A DNA stretch of 64,000 nt, from the NCBI RefSeq assembly GCF_013343715.1, contig NZ_JABUNR010000004.1, forward strand, positions 186,001-250,000, read 5' to 3'. Below the pieces are notes generated by a model, which saw only the letters and a program-made list of their open reading frames with translations, searched no databases and was not told the origin of the DNA. The first letter of the stretch is position 1, and the number at the start of each line of letters is the position of its first letter. The DNA comes from Mesobacillus harenae (GTDB lineage: Bacteria; Bacillota; Bacilli; Bacillales; Cytobacillaceae). This document shows positions 17,168-27,329 of the stretch, piece after piece. Both the position numbers and the translations under genes were made by a program.

Positions 17168-17983
17168 CTAGGATAAAAAGTAAACTAATGGCCCAACAAT
17201 GAAACAATAAATTGCAAAATAAACGAGGTTGCCCTTGGCCATAATATTCATGAACCATTTTAGGGAAAAATAAGAAGCGATTAAGGATGCAATAAAGGCC
17301 AAAGCATAAGGCAAGGCCAGCTCTGTTAGATGCGGGTCCCTTAGTATATCATTGAAACCTAACAGCATACCCCCAACGCTGACTGGTATGTACAGCAAAA
17401 AGGAGAAGCGTAAGGCTGTTTCTTGTTTCATTCCCAGGCTCATTGCAGCAACAATGGTTGCCCCTGACCTGCTGATTCCAGGAATAAGCGCTACCGCTTG
17501 AGCGATACCAACAATCACTGCATCTTTAATGGTCATATCTGCATCGCTCTTGCCGCCGCGCATATTTCGAATAAGCCAAAGTGCTAAACCTGTGACTAAC
17601 AGGGTAATGCCAACGGTCTTAATAGAAGCTAGGTGGGCATCGATAAAATCTTCATAAAGAACCCCAATCACACCAGCAGGAATTGTCCCGATAATTAGGT
17701 AGATAATAAATCGAAAATCAGCTTTTGCCCTTTCATCTTTAGTTGTAACATACACTAGTCCATTTTTAATGAGACGAAGAATATCCTCGCGATAAATGAG
17801 CAGCACAGCAAAAAGGGAGGCAGTATTCACCAGGAGAGAGAAGCTCATTCCCTCAATCTCAAGACCTAAAAAATATTCCGCAATTTCCAGGTGGCCGCTT
17901 GAGGAAATAGGAATCGGCTCTGTAAGACCCTGAAATAATCCAAGAAACAAGTATTTTAATATCAAATAAAGCTCTTCAGTCAT
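17168..17983 (-). CDS. uppP: Undecaprenyl-diphosphatase UppP/BacA family
   Basis: Integral membrane phosphatase that recycles undecaprenyl pyrophosphate to the monophosphate lipid carrier of cell-wall synthesis; the family also confers bacitracin resistance. The 271 residues have about eight helices, the motif [17 protein letters not shown] near residue 19 (acidic/Ser motif) and the PGISRSGAT motif near residue 165, both catalytic in the family. GGAGG precedes the ATG. The copy resembles an accessory Bacillus paralogue ([13 protein letters not shown] form), so another uppP may exist elsewhere. Confidence 0.92.
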   Translation of the reverse strand: MTEELYLILKYLFLGLFQGLTEPIPISSSGHLEIAEYFLGLEIEGMSFSLLVNTASLFAVLLIYREDILRLIKNGLVYVTTKDERAKADFRFIIYLIIGTIPAGVIGVLYEDFIDAHLASIKTVGITLLVTGLALWLIRNMRGGKSDADMTIKDAVIVGIAQAVALIPGISRSGATIVAAMSLGMKQETALRFSFLLYIPVSVGGMLLGFNDILRDPHLTELALPYALAFIASLIASYFSLKWFMNIMAKGNLVYFAIYCFIVGPLVYFLS

Positions 17984-18144
17984 TTAATAATCCTCCAAAT
18001 ATTAATCAGCACACCATTCATTTAACTATAAAAAGGAAATTCATGCAAAGAAATGATTTAAAGTAAACTTTAAATATTTCCGTTATAACTGGAGCGATAT
18101 AAGGGATTAATAAAAACAAATCAAAATAGAAGGAGGAATTTCTG

Positions 18145-18324
18145 ATGGGACAAAATCGCCAGTTTCGTGCTGGACAGAAGGCGCCGAATAATGGAGCTTA
18201 TATCGAAATAGGTGAAACCGGAGATGGTGTGATGAACCCGAAAATGGTCAAGCTAAAGGCAGGAGATAGATTTCCGGAAAATTCAAACCATAACAGGCTT
18301 TGGACATATACTCCAAAGCCCTAA
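18145..18324 (+). CDS. yjzC: YjzC family small protein
   Basis: A 59-residue protein beginning [17 protein letters not shown], preceded by an ideal AGGAGG site 8 bases before the ATG. It matches the YjzC family, found between argF and the fab genes in Bacillus. Function is not known. The composition is hydrophilic, with no signal or membrane segment. It is followed by a small hairpin at 18335. Confidence 0.85.
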   Translation: MGQNRQFRAGQKAPNNGAYIEIGETGDGVMNPKMVKLKAGDRFPENSNHNRLWTYTPKP

Positions 18325-18334
18325 AAGCAGAGAG

Positions 18335-18365
18335 GCCATCCCCAGCGGATGGCTTTTCCTTTTTC
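18335..18365 (+). terminator. Terminator after yjzC
   Basis: GCCATCC-CCAGC-GGATGGC stem followed by TTTTCCTTTTT. It isolates yjzC from the clpB promoter that starts immediately after. Confidence 0.75.
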
Positions 18366-18376
18366 CTGAAATCCTT

Positions 18377-18407
18377 TATAATAAATAAAAGGTCAAAAAA
18401 GGTCAGG
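18377..18407 (+). promoter_or_regulatory. clpB promoter with CtsR operator
   Basis: TATAAT at 18377-18382 is followed by GGTCAAAAAAGGTCAGG (18391-18407). This direct heptanucleotide repeat fits the CtsR operator RGTCAAA-NAN-RGTCAAA (first half perfect, second 5/7). It covers the predicted transcription start, so heat-labile CtsR would repress clpB in unstressed cells. Confidence 0.75.
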
Positions 18408-18416
18408 GGGTTTCTA

Positions 18417-21017
18417 ATGGACTTTCAGAAGATGACAGAACGCTTGCAGGAAGCATTTTTGGATGCTAATAAGCTTGCAGCAGAAATGCAGAATCAAGGA
18501 CTGGATGAGATTCATTTATTAATGGCCATGCTGAGACAAGAACAGGGTCTGGCTTCCGCTCTGCTGATTAAATTAAAGGTTGATCCAAGCATTATTTTAA
18601 ATACCTTGAACGATCTTTTACAGAAGAAGCCTCAAGTAACAGGCAGTGGAGTTGATACCAGCCGCCTTTATATATCAGCATCATTAGAAGCAATAATAAA
18701 AAACGGGCAAGCAGAAATGGATTTTTTTAAGGATGATTTTTTATCTGTCGAACATGTACTTCTAGCTATGGTTTCTAATGAAAAGTCAGATCTTTCAGGA
18801 GTGTTTAAGCAACACCAAATATCAAGAAATCTATTGTTAAATGCGATTAAAGAAATAAGGGGGAATCAGAGAGTGACCTCTCAAAATCCAGAAGCTGTTT
18901 ATGATGTCCTAAAAAAGTATGGAAGAGACCTCATCGAAGAGGCCCAGACCGGTAAAATGGATCCCGTAATTGGAAGGGACCAGGAGATTAGAAATGTAAT
19001 TCGTATTCTTTCTAGAAAAACAAAAAACAACCCCGTATTAATTGGAGAGCCGGGTGTTGGAAAAACCGCAATCGTTGAAGGTTTGGCTCAGCGGATTCTC
19101 CGGGGGGATGTTCCGGAAGGGCTTAAAGACAAGACCATATTTTCTTTGGATATAGGAGCTTTAATTGCCGGGGCTAAATTTAGGGGGGAGTTTGAAGAAA
19201 GGCTAAAAGCCGTACTCCATGAAGTCAAAAAGAGCGATGGGAAAATTTTGCTCTTTATTGATGAACTCCATACAATAGTTGGAGCCGGTAAAACAGAGGG
19301 CGCAATGGATGCCGGAAATATGCTGAAGCCCATGCTTGCAAGAGGAGAGCTGCACTGCATTGGAGCGACAACTCTAGAAGAGCACAAAAAGTATATTGAA
19401 AAAGATCCAGCTTTGGAACGGCGCTTTCAGCAGGTGTTAGTCCAGGAACCGACTGTTGAGGAGACTGTTTCCATTTTGCGCGGCCTAAAAGAAAGATTTG
19501 AAATTCACCACGGTGTGAACATTCATGATAGAGCTATTATTGCTGCTGCAACCCTATCTGACAGGTATATAACGGAGCGGTTTTTGCCAGATAAGGCCAT
19601 AGATTTAATCGACGAGGCAAGCGCTATAATCAGAACCGAAATTGACTCAATGCCAGCTGAACTCGATGAGATTACCAGAAAAGTCATGCTCCTGGAAATT
19701 GAACAAGCTGCACTTCAAAAAGAAACGGATGAACAGAGTAAGGACAGGCTTACCGGGATAGAAAGAGAGCTCGAAAGCCATCGTGAAAACTTAGCCGCTC
19801 TTAGGGCTAGATGGACTGTTGAAAAGGAAGGTATACAAAAGGTACAGGAAACTCGTGAAATTCTCGAAAGGGCTCGCCGTGAACTTGAACAGGCCGAAAC
19901 TAAATATGATCTCAATAAAGCCGCAGAGCTGAGGCACGGCCGTATTCCCCAGCTGGAAAAGGAACTGGTTCGGCTTGAACAAGATATAAATAGAAAGCAA
20001 GGAAGCCGCCTGTTAAGGGAGGAAGTTACAGAAGATGAGATTTCTTCAGTGGTTGCAAGATGGACTGGGATTCCGGTTACAAAACTTGTAGAAGGACAAA
20101 GAGAAAAATTATTAAAGTTAGAGAGTATTCTTCACGAGCGGGTTATCGGACAGGATGAAGCTGTTTCACTAGTATCTGATGCCGTCATAAGAGCTCGGGC
20201 AGGAATAAAGGATCCAAATAGGCCAATAGGTTCTTTCATCTTTCTTGGACCTACAGGGGTAGGGAAAACAGAACTTGCTAAAACCCTTGCACTTGCGTTG
20301 TTTGACAGCACAGAACAAATGATTAGGATGGATATGTCCGAGTATATGGAAAAGCATACAGTTTCAAGGCTAATCGGCGCACCTCCAGGTTATGTAGGTT
20401 ATGAGGAAGGCGGACAGCTCACTGAGGCTGTGAGGCGCAAACCTTATTCGGTTATTCTTTTAGACGAAATTGAAAAAGCACATCCAGAGGTTTTTAATAT
20501 CCTTCTGCAGATGCTCGATGATGGGAGAGTAACGGATTCACGAGGACGTACGGTTGATTTTAAAAATACAGTAATCATAATGACTTCTAACATTGGTTCA
20601 CAATTTTTACTAGAGGGTTTAACAGAAGAAGGGGATATAAAAGAATCAAACAAAGATGCGGTATTAAACCAGCTGAAAGCACACTTTAGACCTGAATTTT
20701 TAAACAGGGTAGATGAAACAATTTTATTCAAGCCGCTGTTATTAAACGAAATAAAACATATTGTTACAAAATTAATAGGGGAATTACAGTTAAGGCTGTC
20801 GGAACAGCAGATCAGACTGGATATTTCTGAAGAGGCAAAGAGCTTTATTGCCGCCAGTGCGTTTGATCCTGTGTATGGAGCCCGTCCTCTTAAGAGGTAT
20901 ATTCAAAGGAACGTTGAAACAGCCTTGGCAAGACAAATTATTTCAGGAAATATACTTGAAAAAAGCAGCGTGCTAATTACAGTGGAAAACGGGGAAATTT
21001 CAGTAAAAAGAAGCTAG
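18417..21017 (+). CDS. clpB: ATP-dependent disaggregase ClpB
   Basis: Hexameric AAA+ chaperone that rescues aggregated proteins together with DnaK. The 866 residues contain the Clp_N domain (1-145), the first AAA module with Walker A GEPGVGKT near 205, a long coiled-coil middle domain (about 400-530) typical of ClpB rather than ClpC, the second AAA module with GPTGVGKTE near 610, and a C-terminal D2-small domain. The frame is open from 18300, but AGGGGG at 18405 fits the ATG at 18417. B. subtilis 168 lacks clpB; other Bacillus carry it here between yjzC and yjzD. Confidence 0.95.
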   Translation: MDFQKMTERLQEAFLDANKLAAEMQNQGLDEIHLLMAMLRQEQGLASALLIKLKVDPSIILNTLNDLLQKKPQVTGSGVDTSRLYISASLEAIIKNGQAEMDFFKDDFLSVEHVLLAMVSNEKSDLSGVFKQHQISRNLLLNAIKEIRGNQRVTSQNPEAVYDVLKKYGRDLIEEAQTGKMDPVIGRDQEIRNVIRILSRKTKNNPVLIGEPGVGKTAIVEGLAQRILRGDVPEGLKDKTIFSLDIGALIAGAKFRGEFEERLKAVLHEVKKSDGKILLFIDELHTIVGAGKTEGAMDAGNMLKPMLARGELHCIGATTLEEHKKYIEKDPALERRFQQVLVQEPTVEETVSILRGLKERFEIHHGVNIHDRAIIAAATLSDRYITERFLPDKAIDLIDEASAIIRTEIDSMPAELDEITRKVMLLEIEQAALQKETDEQSKDRLTGIERELESHRENLAALRARWTVEKEGIQKVQETREILERARRELEQAETKYDLNKAAELRHGRIPQLEKELVRLEQDINRKQGSRLLREEVTEDEISSVVARWTGIPVTKLVEGQREKLLKLESILHERVIGQDEAVSLVSDAVIRARAGIKDPNRPIGSFIFLGPTGVGKTELAKTLALALFDSTEQMIRMDMSEYMEKHTVSRLIGAPPGYVGYEEGGQLTEAVRRKPYSVILLDEIEKAHPEVFNILLQMLDDGRVTDSRGRTVDFKNTVIIMTSNIGSQFLLEGLTEEGDIKESNKDAVLNQLKAHFRPEFLNRVDETILFKPLLLNEIKHIVTKLIGELQLRLSEQQIRLDISEEAKSFIAASAFDPVYGARPLKRYIQRNVETALARQIISGNILEKSSVLITVENGEISVKRS

Positions 21018-21036
21018 GAGCATAGAGGAGAAATTA

Positions 21037-21065
21037 AAAAAGTCATCCACATGGATGACTTTTTT
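21037..21065. terminator. Bidirectional terminator between clpB and yjzD
   Basis: AAAAAGTCATCC / GGATGACTTTTT with a 4-base loop, serving both convergent genes. Confidence 0.85.
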
Positions 21066-21077
21066 ATTTACTGAATC

Positions 21078-21269
21078 TTAATGGTGTCCCTGATCGTCAG
21101 CAGGCTCATTAGGAAGAAGAACCGGAAGGAGCAGGATAAGTATAGTAGCAAAAATTGATAAAATCGTAGCTGCTACAAAGTCGAAGCCAACTCCGAGCAT
21201 CGCGCTTGAAACATATGTCAGCATTTGAACGAGAAGAAATGTCCATAAAAGGGTCCAAAAATATCGCAT
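21078..21269 (-). CDS. yjzD: YjzD (DUF2929) membrane protein
   Basis: A 63-residue protein with two hydrophobic helices and the family start MRYFWTLLWTFLLVQMLTYV. It ends in an acidic His-tipped tail. The frame extends upstream to 21341, but AGGTG lies correctly for the ATG at 21267-21269. Function unknown. The position next to yjzC and yjaU matches B. subtilis, although clpB has been placed between. Confidence 0.85.
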   Translation of the reverse strand: MRYFWTLLWTFLLVQMLTYVSSAMLGVGFDFVAATILSIFATILILLLPVLLPNEPADDQGHH

Positions 21270-21466
21270 GTTATTCACCTCTAACAATTTAAAATCCCTT
21301 TTCATATTATCATATGCATGAAGAATAATAAACGGTTTCATATAAATAATGTACTCGCTTTCTTTTATCTTGTACTTTGATTAAGGAAAATAGGTCAAAC
21401 TCCTATTCATTTTTAGTAAAGAGACATACAGTATTATGAACAAATCAGAGAAGAAGGAGTTTTTTT

Positions 21467-22207
21467 ATGGAGACCCGAAACTTTAAGCTGGATACCGAAT
21501 GGAATGTACTCCATTATCCTTATAAACCTAATGGTTTCGGTATCCTGGTAATAGGAGATGAAAGAAGTTTTGTTAATGATAACAGTTGTTTTTGGACACA
21601 AAACGAGGGAAAGCATATACTGCTTAAGCAATTAAAAGAGGCGGGATATACTATATTTTATTCTAATTTATACGGAAGAAACTGGGGGAGTCCTAAAGCT
21701 GTAAACCATGCAAAACACTTAAATCACCATATACAGCGGAATGAAATTTTAAATGATAAAATTCATATTATTGCTGAGGGAATGGGTGCGCTGGCAGCCC
21801 TCAAGCTTCTTCAGCAAGCTGATTTTCCAATACGGTCTATGCTGTTAATAAATCCAATTCTTTCCTTACGCTTTCACCTTGAACAAGAAAAAGAGCATAA
21901 ATTTTTTTATAAAAAGCTTCTTGCAGAATTGGCTGATGCTTATGAAATTAGAAAGTCTAATCTCGAGGAGTGTTTACCTGAGGAAAAGGAGATATGTAAT
22001 TATGGTACTGTTGTTCCTCTGAATATCGTCTATGTCCTTTCATCAGGTAATCGGGCACTTAAACAATCTGTTCTATTAGATGAGCTATCTGCGAAGTGGA
22101 AACATGAGGATATAGCAATTTCAATCTGTTATATGGTTCCCGATAAGTTGTCCGAACTTCCTGTACAGGCAGTTGATTTCTTCCAACAGCATGAACGGTT
22201 CTTATAA
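21467..22207 (+). CDS. yjaU: YjaU, alpha/beta-hydrolase-like protein without an obvious nucleophile
   Basis: A 246-residue cytosolic protein with an alpha/beta-hydrolase layout: strand-rich N-terminus, then IHIIAEGMGALAALKLL near residue 104. The nucleophile elbow that should read GxSxG reads AEGMG, so the Ser is missing and the protein may not be a working hydrolase. The place in the order (yjzD-yjaU-yjaV-med) identifies it as the YjaU orthologue. The start ATG has a GGAG site. Function unknown. Confidence 0.75.
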   Translation: METRNFKLDTEWNVLHYPYKPNGFGILVIGDERSFVNDNSCFWTQNEGKHILLKQLKEAGYTIFYSNLYGRNWGSPKAVNHAKHLNHHIQRNEILNDKIHIIAEGMGALAALKLLQQADFPIRSMLLINPILSLRFHLEQEKEHKFFYKKLLAELADAYEIRKSNLEECLPEEKEICNYGTVVPLNIVYVLSSGNRALKQSVLLDELSAKWKHEDIAISICYMVPDKLSELPVQAVDFFQQHERFL

Positions 22208-22270
22208 ATCGATATATTTTTTCCAATAGCAGCATAGGATACATGTAGGTTATTCATGGGGGGCATGTTC

Positions 22271-23107
22271 GTGAACAAGGCAATCATTGTAGGTGTTTAT
22301 GGCTTTTTGGGGTACAGCCTTTGCTCTGTCCTGCTAGAAAAAGGGGTTTCTGTGGAAGGTATTTCTCTGTTGGGCGAAGAAGAGGAACATATCATAGAGG
22401 AAAAAAGACTTCAAATTGGAAGGAACGCCAATTTTACAGAAGTTGCTTTTCAGGATTGGCCAGAGGCTGTACCAGCAGATTTGGAGGACACTCATTTAAT
22501 CATTCCAGTTTATGATATATACAGCAGCAGGTTGGAGCAATCCTTATTTAAGGACCAATTTATTGCTGGAAAGTTAAAGCATCTAAAAGGAAAACAGTCT
22601 TTACAGGTTACACTTATTCATCCCATTCAGTTAGCGGTTAAACCCGAACATTGCTTAATAAAAGAAGAGATTGACGCTTTTAAAAAAGAACTTAAGAATT
22701 CAGCTAGCTTTCAAGAATTTTATATACCAACCTTATTCGGACCGTGGCAGCCAAAAAGCTTTTACTTTCACCAGCAAATGCTTGGTGGAGAAGGAAACGG
22801 CAAGGTTCTAGACGAACGAGAATGGGTTTATGATGCTCTATTTATTGAAGATGTCACGCTTGAGGTGATAAGGAAAATTGGCAGTAAAGATCAATCAGGA
22901 TATATTTTTGAAAGCGGAGAAAATCAATGGGCCAATTGCGTAGTCTGGCTGGAAGCCCCAAAAGGGTCCCAAATCCGTCCGTTTAGAAAATTAGTACTTC
23001 CTAGGGATGATTTAAAGATTAAACAGCCCGAGATTCTTACTAGCTTTAAGGAAGGTTTGCAGAGACAGAAGAAACAATTTGAATGTTTGAATGAACGTCA
23101 ACTATGA
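22271..23107 (+). CDS. yjaV: YjaV, NAD(P)-dependent epimerase-like protein
   Basis: A 278-residue protein with an N-terminal Rossmann-type motif VGVYGFLGYSL, a variant of the GxxGFxG of short-chain epimerase-type proteins. The rest is weakly conserved. The frame opens at 22256, but the GGGGGG at 22258-22263 is best spaced for the GTG at 22271 (MNKAIIVGVYG). It lies 60 bases after yjaU and ahead of med. No function is established; involvement in the competence neighbourhood is guesswork. Confidence 0.7.
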   Translation: MNKAIIVGVYGFLGYSLCSVLLEKGVSVEGISLLGEEEEHIIEEKRLQIGRNANFTEVAFQDWPEAVPADLEDTHLIIPVYDIYSSRLEQSLFKDQFIAGKLKHLKGKQSLQVTLIHPIQLAVKPEHCLIKEEIDAFKKELKNSASFQEFYIPTLFGPWQPKSFYFHQQMLGGEGNGKVLDEREWVYDALFIEDVTLEVIRKIGSKDQSGYIFESGENQWANCVVWLEAPKGSQIRPFRKLVLPRDDLKIKQPEILTSFKEGLQRQKKQFECLNERQL

Positions 23108-23242
23108 AAATATCACTAAATCTCTTTTCAAACATCCTATATTAAGAGTAAAATATAAAGGAATTATGCTTATAAAAGTCATAGGCATCTGGAACGAAAC
23201 GGTTTATGACATGCTTGTTGGTATACAAAGGAGATGCATAAA

Positions 23243-24193
23243 ATGATGAAACGTTTCGGGCTGATGTTTTTTTTCCTTCTTTCCTTAGCTGCGTGTGCAC
23301 AGCCAATGAATAGTGGTGAAATAAAGAAGGTGGGTCTTCTTGTTCCTGAAACCATTGATGACCAAGTATGGGGTACAAAGGGATATAAGGGGTTATTAAA
23401 AATTCAGTCCCGATTTGATGTGGATGTTTTTTATAAAGAATCAATGAACTCAGAATCCATTGTCCAACAGGCTGTAGAGGAGTTTGATCAAAAGGGAATT
23501 AACCTCATTTATGGGCATGGAAACGAATTTGCCGTATATTTTAATAAGTTAGCGGAAGAATACCCCAATATTCATTTTATTAGCTTTAATGGGGATGCAA
23601 AAAGATCTAATACAACCAGTTTGAACTTTGAAGGGTATGCGATGGGCTTCTTTGGCGGAATGGTAGCTGCCCATATGACTGAAACTGATCGAATCAGTGT
23701 TATTGCAGCCTATGAATGGCAACCTGAAGTTGAAGGATTCTATGAAGGCGCACATTTTGAAAACGAAAATGTTAAAGTGGATATCCGCTATGTGGGCCAC
23801 TGGGATAACCATGATAAAGCAATGGAAATAGTCAATAGTGTTCTCTTGGAAGGCTCCGATGTTGTCTATCCCGCAGGCGACGGATATAATGTTCCTGTTA
23901 TTGAAAAGGTAAAGGAAGAAGGCCTGTATGTTATTGGCTACGTATCTGACCAATCAGACCTCGGTGAATCAACCATCCTAACAAGCACGGTTCAGCGGGT
24001 GGATCAATTATACGAACTGACTGCAGAACAGTATAATAAGGGTAAACTTGAATCAGGCAACTTATTTTTTGACTTTCAAGATAATGTAATTACATTAGGG
24101 AAGTTTAGCCCGTTGGTAGATGATCAGTTCAAGGTATCAATAAACAATCACATTCAAAGCTACAAAGAAACGGGTAAACTGCCAAACCAATAA
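23243..24193 (+). CDS. med: Med, BMP-family lipoprotein (positive regulator of competence)
   Basis: Lipoprotein of the basic-membrane-protein (PnrA-like) family; in B. subtilis Med raises comK expression. The signal peptide ends in the lipobox SLAAC (residues 16-20). The mature part carries the conserved VWGTKGYKGLL, GFFGGMVAAHM and VVYPAGDGYNVPVI segments. AAAGGAG at 23227 points to ATG 23243 rather than the upstream 23234. Only 16 bases separate it from comZ, as in B. subtilis. Confidence 0.92.
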   Translation: MMKRFGLMFFFLLSLAACAQPMNSGEIKKVGLLVPETIDDQVWGTKGYKGLLKIQSRFDVDVFYKESMNSESIVQQAVEEFDQKGINLIYGHGNEFAVYFNKLAEEYPNIHFISFNGDAKRSNTTSLNFEGYAMGFFGGMVAAHMTETDRISVIAAYEWQPEVEGFYEGAHFENENVKVDIRYVGHWDNHDKAMEIVNSVLLEGSDVVYPAGDGYNVPVIEKVKEEGLYVIGYVSDQSDLGESTILTSTVQRVDQLYELTAEQYNKGKLESGNLFFDFQDNVITLGKFSPLVDDQFKVSINNHIQSYKETGKLPNQ

Positions 24194-24209
24194 TACTAGG
24201 AGGAATGAA

Positions 24210-24407
24210 ATGATGGAATCCCCAGACAAGTCTTTTCAGTTTTTACAGATAGCTATGAAGTACCTTCCAGAAGCTAAGCAGCAATTAGAAGAGGCAGGGG
24301 TTGAGCTTTCTATGGACAAGCTTCAGCCTTTTATGGAACTTTTTACAAAGGTTATGGGCGAAGCCTATGAATTAGGAAAAGCTGACGCGAAAAGCGAGTC
24401 TGAATAA
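24210..24407 (+). CDS. comZ: ComZ, regulator of the comG operon
   Basis: A 65-residue helical protein nearly identical in pattern to B. subtilis ComZ (FLQIAMKYLPEAK, AYELGKADAKSE), a negative regulator of late competence gene expression. GGAGGAATGAA lies before the ATG. It is cotranscribed with med and ends in a strong terminator. Confidence 0.92.
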   Translation: MMESPDKSFQFLQIAMKYLPEAKQQLEEAGVELSMDKLQPFMELFTKVMGEAYELGKADAKSESE

Positions 24408-24445
24408 AAAACGAGTCCGCGGTTTACAAAGCGGACTCGTTTTCT
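24408..24445. terminator. Terminator after med-comZ
   Basis: AAAACGAGTCCGC / GCGGACTCGTTTT stem with a 10-base loop and T run; strong and symmetrical enough to serve the minus-strand gene that follows. Confidence 0.88.
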
Positions 24446-24477
24446 TTAGGCGCTAGCGCTTTTGTTCACGATTCATG

Positions 24478-24783
24478 CTATTTTTTTTGAACAAACTGTT
24501 CAATTAGCGGGCCAAGCTTTTTAAACATTGGCTTTACTTGATGATAGGAATTAAGCAATGTGTCAACGTGAGTCATTAGTTCTTCTAGATCAATTTGTTC
24601 TAAGATCTCTTCATGCTTTTGCTTTTGATGCTTTGGTGCAGGTTGTACACGTGTTGCTCTTGGACCAAACATCATTCTGTCAAACGGAGCAATTTTTTCC
24701 TGGGAATCATCAGAAACATCAGAAATATTTATACTTTTTTCCTGAGGTTCGTCAGTAACATTTACACTTTTTTCTTCCTCCAA
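24478..24783 (-). CDS. Hypothetical acidic protein, YppG-like C-terminus
   Basis: A 101-residue protein that starts with TTG, preceded by AGGAGGGG at a good distance. The N-terminal half is low-complexity and acidic with a duplicated EKSVNVTDEPQ / EKSINISDVSD pattern. The C-terminal 33 residues (VDTLLNSYHQVKPMFKKLG to IEQFVQKK) are amphipathic and recall the end of YppG-like spore proteins. It lies between comZ and fabH, where B. subtilis has yjzB, but I cannot confirm homology. A spore role is speculation. Confidence 0.65.
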   Translation of the reverse strand: MEEEKSVNVTDEPQEKSINISDVSDDSQEKIAPFDRMMFGPRATRVQPAPKHQKQKHEEILEQIDLEELMTHVDTLLNSYHQVKPMFKKLGPLIEQFVQKK

Positions 24784-24873
24784 ACTAACCCCTCCTAAAA
24801 TAATTCCTTATTGCATTTTATGAATCCTAGCTTTAAGCGGCATAGACAAGTGCGGATGCAAACCAAATTAGTG

Positions 24874-24920
24874 TTGCTAAATATCATCTTACTCTGATAA
24901 AATTAGTACCAAGTCATAAT
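24874..24920 (+). promoter_or_regulatory. fabH-fabF promoter with FapR operator
   Basis: TTGCTA (24874-24879) and TAAAAT (24898-24903) are 18 bp apart. ATTAGTACCAAGTCATAAT at 24902-24920 is close to the FapR operator (TTAGTACCTRGTCTTAAT type) and overlaps the -10 and start. FapR with malonyl-CoA as inducer would control both fab genes. Confidence 0.7.
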
Positions 24921-24982
24921 ATTTGATAATAAACTTATGCTGGATTATAAAAAGGGAAAATGATAATGAAGGAGATGGCGCA

Positions 24983-25915
24983 ATGAACGCCGGAATAATT
25001 GGAATCGGGCGATGCGTACCTGATAGAATTTTAACAAATACTGAATTAGAAAAAATGGTCGATACAACAGATGAATGGGTACGGACCAGAACCGGTATAG
25101 AAGAAAGGCGAATAGCAGGTGAGGACCAGAATACATCTGACTTAGGGTTCGAGGCTGCAAAAAAGGCGATTGAGGACTCAGGTATAACTCCAGAACAGAT
25201 TGATTTAATTCTTGTTGCTACAGTGACTCCAGATCAGCCGTTTCCTTCAGTTGCCTGTATGCTTCAGGAAAGACTCGGGGCAAAAAAAGCAGCGGCGATG
25301 GATGTGAGTGCTGCATGTGCAGGGTTTATGTATGGGGTGGTTACTGCCAAGCAATTTATAGAAACAGGAAGTTATTCTTATGTATTAGTAGTTGGCGTCG
25401 AAAAACTCTCGAAAATAACAGACTGGACTGACAGAAATACAGCTGTTCTTTTTGGAGATGGAGCGGGTGCAGTTGTAATGGGGCCGGTATCAGACGGGAA
25501 AGGCATCTTATCCTTTGAATTAGGTTCTGACGGTTCTGGTGGAAAATACTTGTATCAGGACGAATTCATAGCAATGAACGGCCGTGAAGTCTTCAAGTTT
25601 GCAGTTCGCCAAATGGGCGAAAGCAGTCTTAATGTTATTGAAAAGGCCGGTTTAACTAAGGAGGATGTCGATTTTCTAATTCCTCACCAGGCGAACATTC
25701 GAATTATGGAAGCTGCGAGGCAGCGACTGGAGCTGCCGGTCGAAAAAATGTCTCAAACTGTGAGTAAGTACGGTAATACTTCAGCTGCATCAATCCCTAT
25801 TTCACTAGTCGAAGAAGTTGAAGCAGGAAAGATCAAAGACAATGATTTGATTGTGATGGTCGGCTTTGGCGGGGGACTGACTTGGGGAGCAATCGCATTA
25901 AGATGGGGTAAATAA
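24983..25915 (+). CDS. fabH: Beta-ketoacyl-ACP synthase III FabH
   Basis: Initiates fatty-acid synthesis by condensing an acyl-CoA primer with malonyl-ACP. The 310 residues carry the Cys nucleophile in [12 protein letters not shown] near residue 112, His in IPHQANIRI near 237 and Asn in YGNTSAAS near 267. The frame opens at 24923, but GGAGATGG places the start at 24983. It corresponds to B. subtilis FabHA (first-in-operon, FapR-controlled). fabF follows after 30 bases. Confidence 0.95.
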   Translation: MNAGIIGIGRCVPDRILTNTELEKMVDTTDEWVRTRTGIEERRIAGEDQNTSDLGFEAAKKAIEDSGITPEQIDLILVATVTPDQPFPSVACMLQERLGAKKAAAMDVSAACAGFMYGVVTAKQFIETGSYSYVLVVGVEKLSKITDWTDRNTAVLFGDGAGAVVMGPVSDGKGILSFELGSDGSGGKYLYQDEFIAMNGREVFKFAVRQMGESSLNVIEKAGLTKEDVDFLIPHQANIRIMEAARQRLELPVEKMSQTVSKYGNTSAASIPISLVEEVEAGKIKDNDLIVMVGFGGGLTWGAIALRWGK

Positions 25916-25945
25916 ACAGCGGAGCGACAAAGGAGTGCAATTATA

Positions 25946-27184
25946 ATGGAAAAACGAAGGGTTGTAGTAACAGGGATCGGTGCTGTGACACCGATTGGCA
26001 ATAATGCTGAAACGACTTGGGATAACCTTATCAAAGGAGTTTCGGGTATTGGACCGGTCACGAGGCTGAATGCGGATGAATACCCCGCAAAAGTAGCAGC
26101 AGAAGTAAAAGACTTCAATATTGAAGAATATCTTGAGCGAAAAGAAGCTCGGAAAATGGACCGATTCACTCATTATGCTGTTGCGGCTTCACTAATGGCT
26201 GTTAAGGACTCAGCACTTGATATTACAGATGAAAATTCCCATAGAGTTGGTGTATGGATTGGTTCGGGAATTGGCGGCATGGAAACCTTTGAACAGCAGC
26301 ACGAAATCTTTTTAAATCGCGGCTATAAAAGGGTTAGCCCATTCTTCGTACCGATGATGATTCCAGACATGGCGGCAGGCCAGGTTTCCATTATCCTGGG
26401 AGCTAGAGGCTTTAATTCTTGTACGGTAACGGCATGTGCGACAGGGACTAATTCGATTGGCGATGCTTTTAAGGTAATCCAGCGAGGTGATGCAGATGCC
26501 ATGGTAACTGGAGGGGCAGAAGCTCCAATCACAAAAATGGCATTTGCGGGCTTCTGTGCCAATACAGCTTTATCTACAAATCCTGATCCAAGCACAGCAA
26601 GCCGTCCGTTTGATAAAAATCGTGACGGGTTTGTTATGGGTGAGGGTGCTGGTATCCTAGTTCTTGAAGAATTAGATCATGCTCTGGCAAGAGGAGCAAA
26701 GATCTACGCAGAAATTGTAGGCTATGGGGCTACAGGGGATGCTTATCATATTACTGCCCCTGCTCCCGAGGGAGAAGGCGGAGCAAGAGCCATGAAGATG
26801 GCCCTTGATGATGGGGGCCTTAACCCTGAGGACATCGGATATATTAATGCTCATGGGACGAGTACAGGATATAATGATAAATTTGAAACATCTGCAATTA
26901 AACAAGTCTTTGGAGAGTATGCTTACAATCTGGCTGTTAGCTCTTCCAAATCTATGACGGGCCATCTGCTTGGTGCAGCAGGTGGTATAGAAGCAATTTT
27001 CACGGTGCTTGCCATAAAAGAAGGGGTGCTCCCGCCAACCGTTAACTATGAAACACCAGATCCTGACTGTGACTTGGATTATGTGCCTAATGAAGCCAGG
27101 AAACAGGAAATTAACGCTGCGATCAGTAATTCACTTGGTTTTGGCGGACACAATGCAACTGTTGCTTTTCGTAAATATGCGTAA
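25946..27184 (+). CDS. fabF: Beta-ketoacyl-ACP synthase II FabF
   Basis: Elongating condensing enzyme of type II fatty-acid synthesis. The 412 residues have the nucleophilic Cys in [15 protein letters not shown] near 163, the His residues in [11 protein letters not shown] near 304 and [12 protein letters not shown] near 340. It is second in the FapR-controlled pair and is followed by a terminator. Confidence 0.96.
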   Translation: MEKRRVVVTGIGAVTPIGNNAETTWDNLIKGVSGIGPVTRLNADEYPAKVAAEVKDFNIEEYLERKEARKMDRFTHYAVAASLMAVKDSALDITDENSHRVGVWIGSGIGGMETFEQQHEIFLNRGYKRVSPFFVPMMIPDMAAGQVSIILGARGFNSCTVTACATGTNSIGDAFKVIQRGDADAMVTGGAEAPITKMAFAGFCANTALSTNPDPSTASRPFDKNRDGFVMGEGAGILVLEELDHALARGAKIYAEIVGYGATGDAYHITAPAPEGEGGARAMKMALDDGGLNPEDIGYINAHGTSTGYNDKFETSAIKQVFGEYAYNLAVSSSKSMTGHLLGAAGGIEAIFTVLAIKEGVLPPTVNYETPDPDCDLDYVPNEARKQEINAAISNSLGFGGHNATVAFRKYA

Positions 27185-27190
27185 CGACAA

Positions 27191-27222
27191 AAGAACGGGG
27201 AAATTCCCGTTCTCTTTTTTTT
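27191..27222 (+). terminator. Terminator after fabF
   Basis: AGAACGGG / CCCGTTCT stem followed by TCTTTTTTTT. Confidence 0.88.
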
Positions 27223-27329
27223 GTGAAAAATTCACTATGACCAATTCCTCAAACTGCAGAACGAAACAACAATTAATTTCATACACTACCCATAGAATAT
27301 TACAGGTTTGGAGGGATTCGATTGGGATA

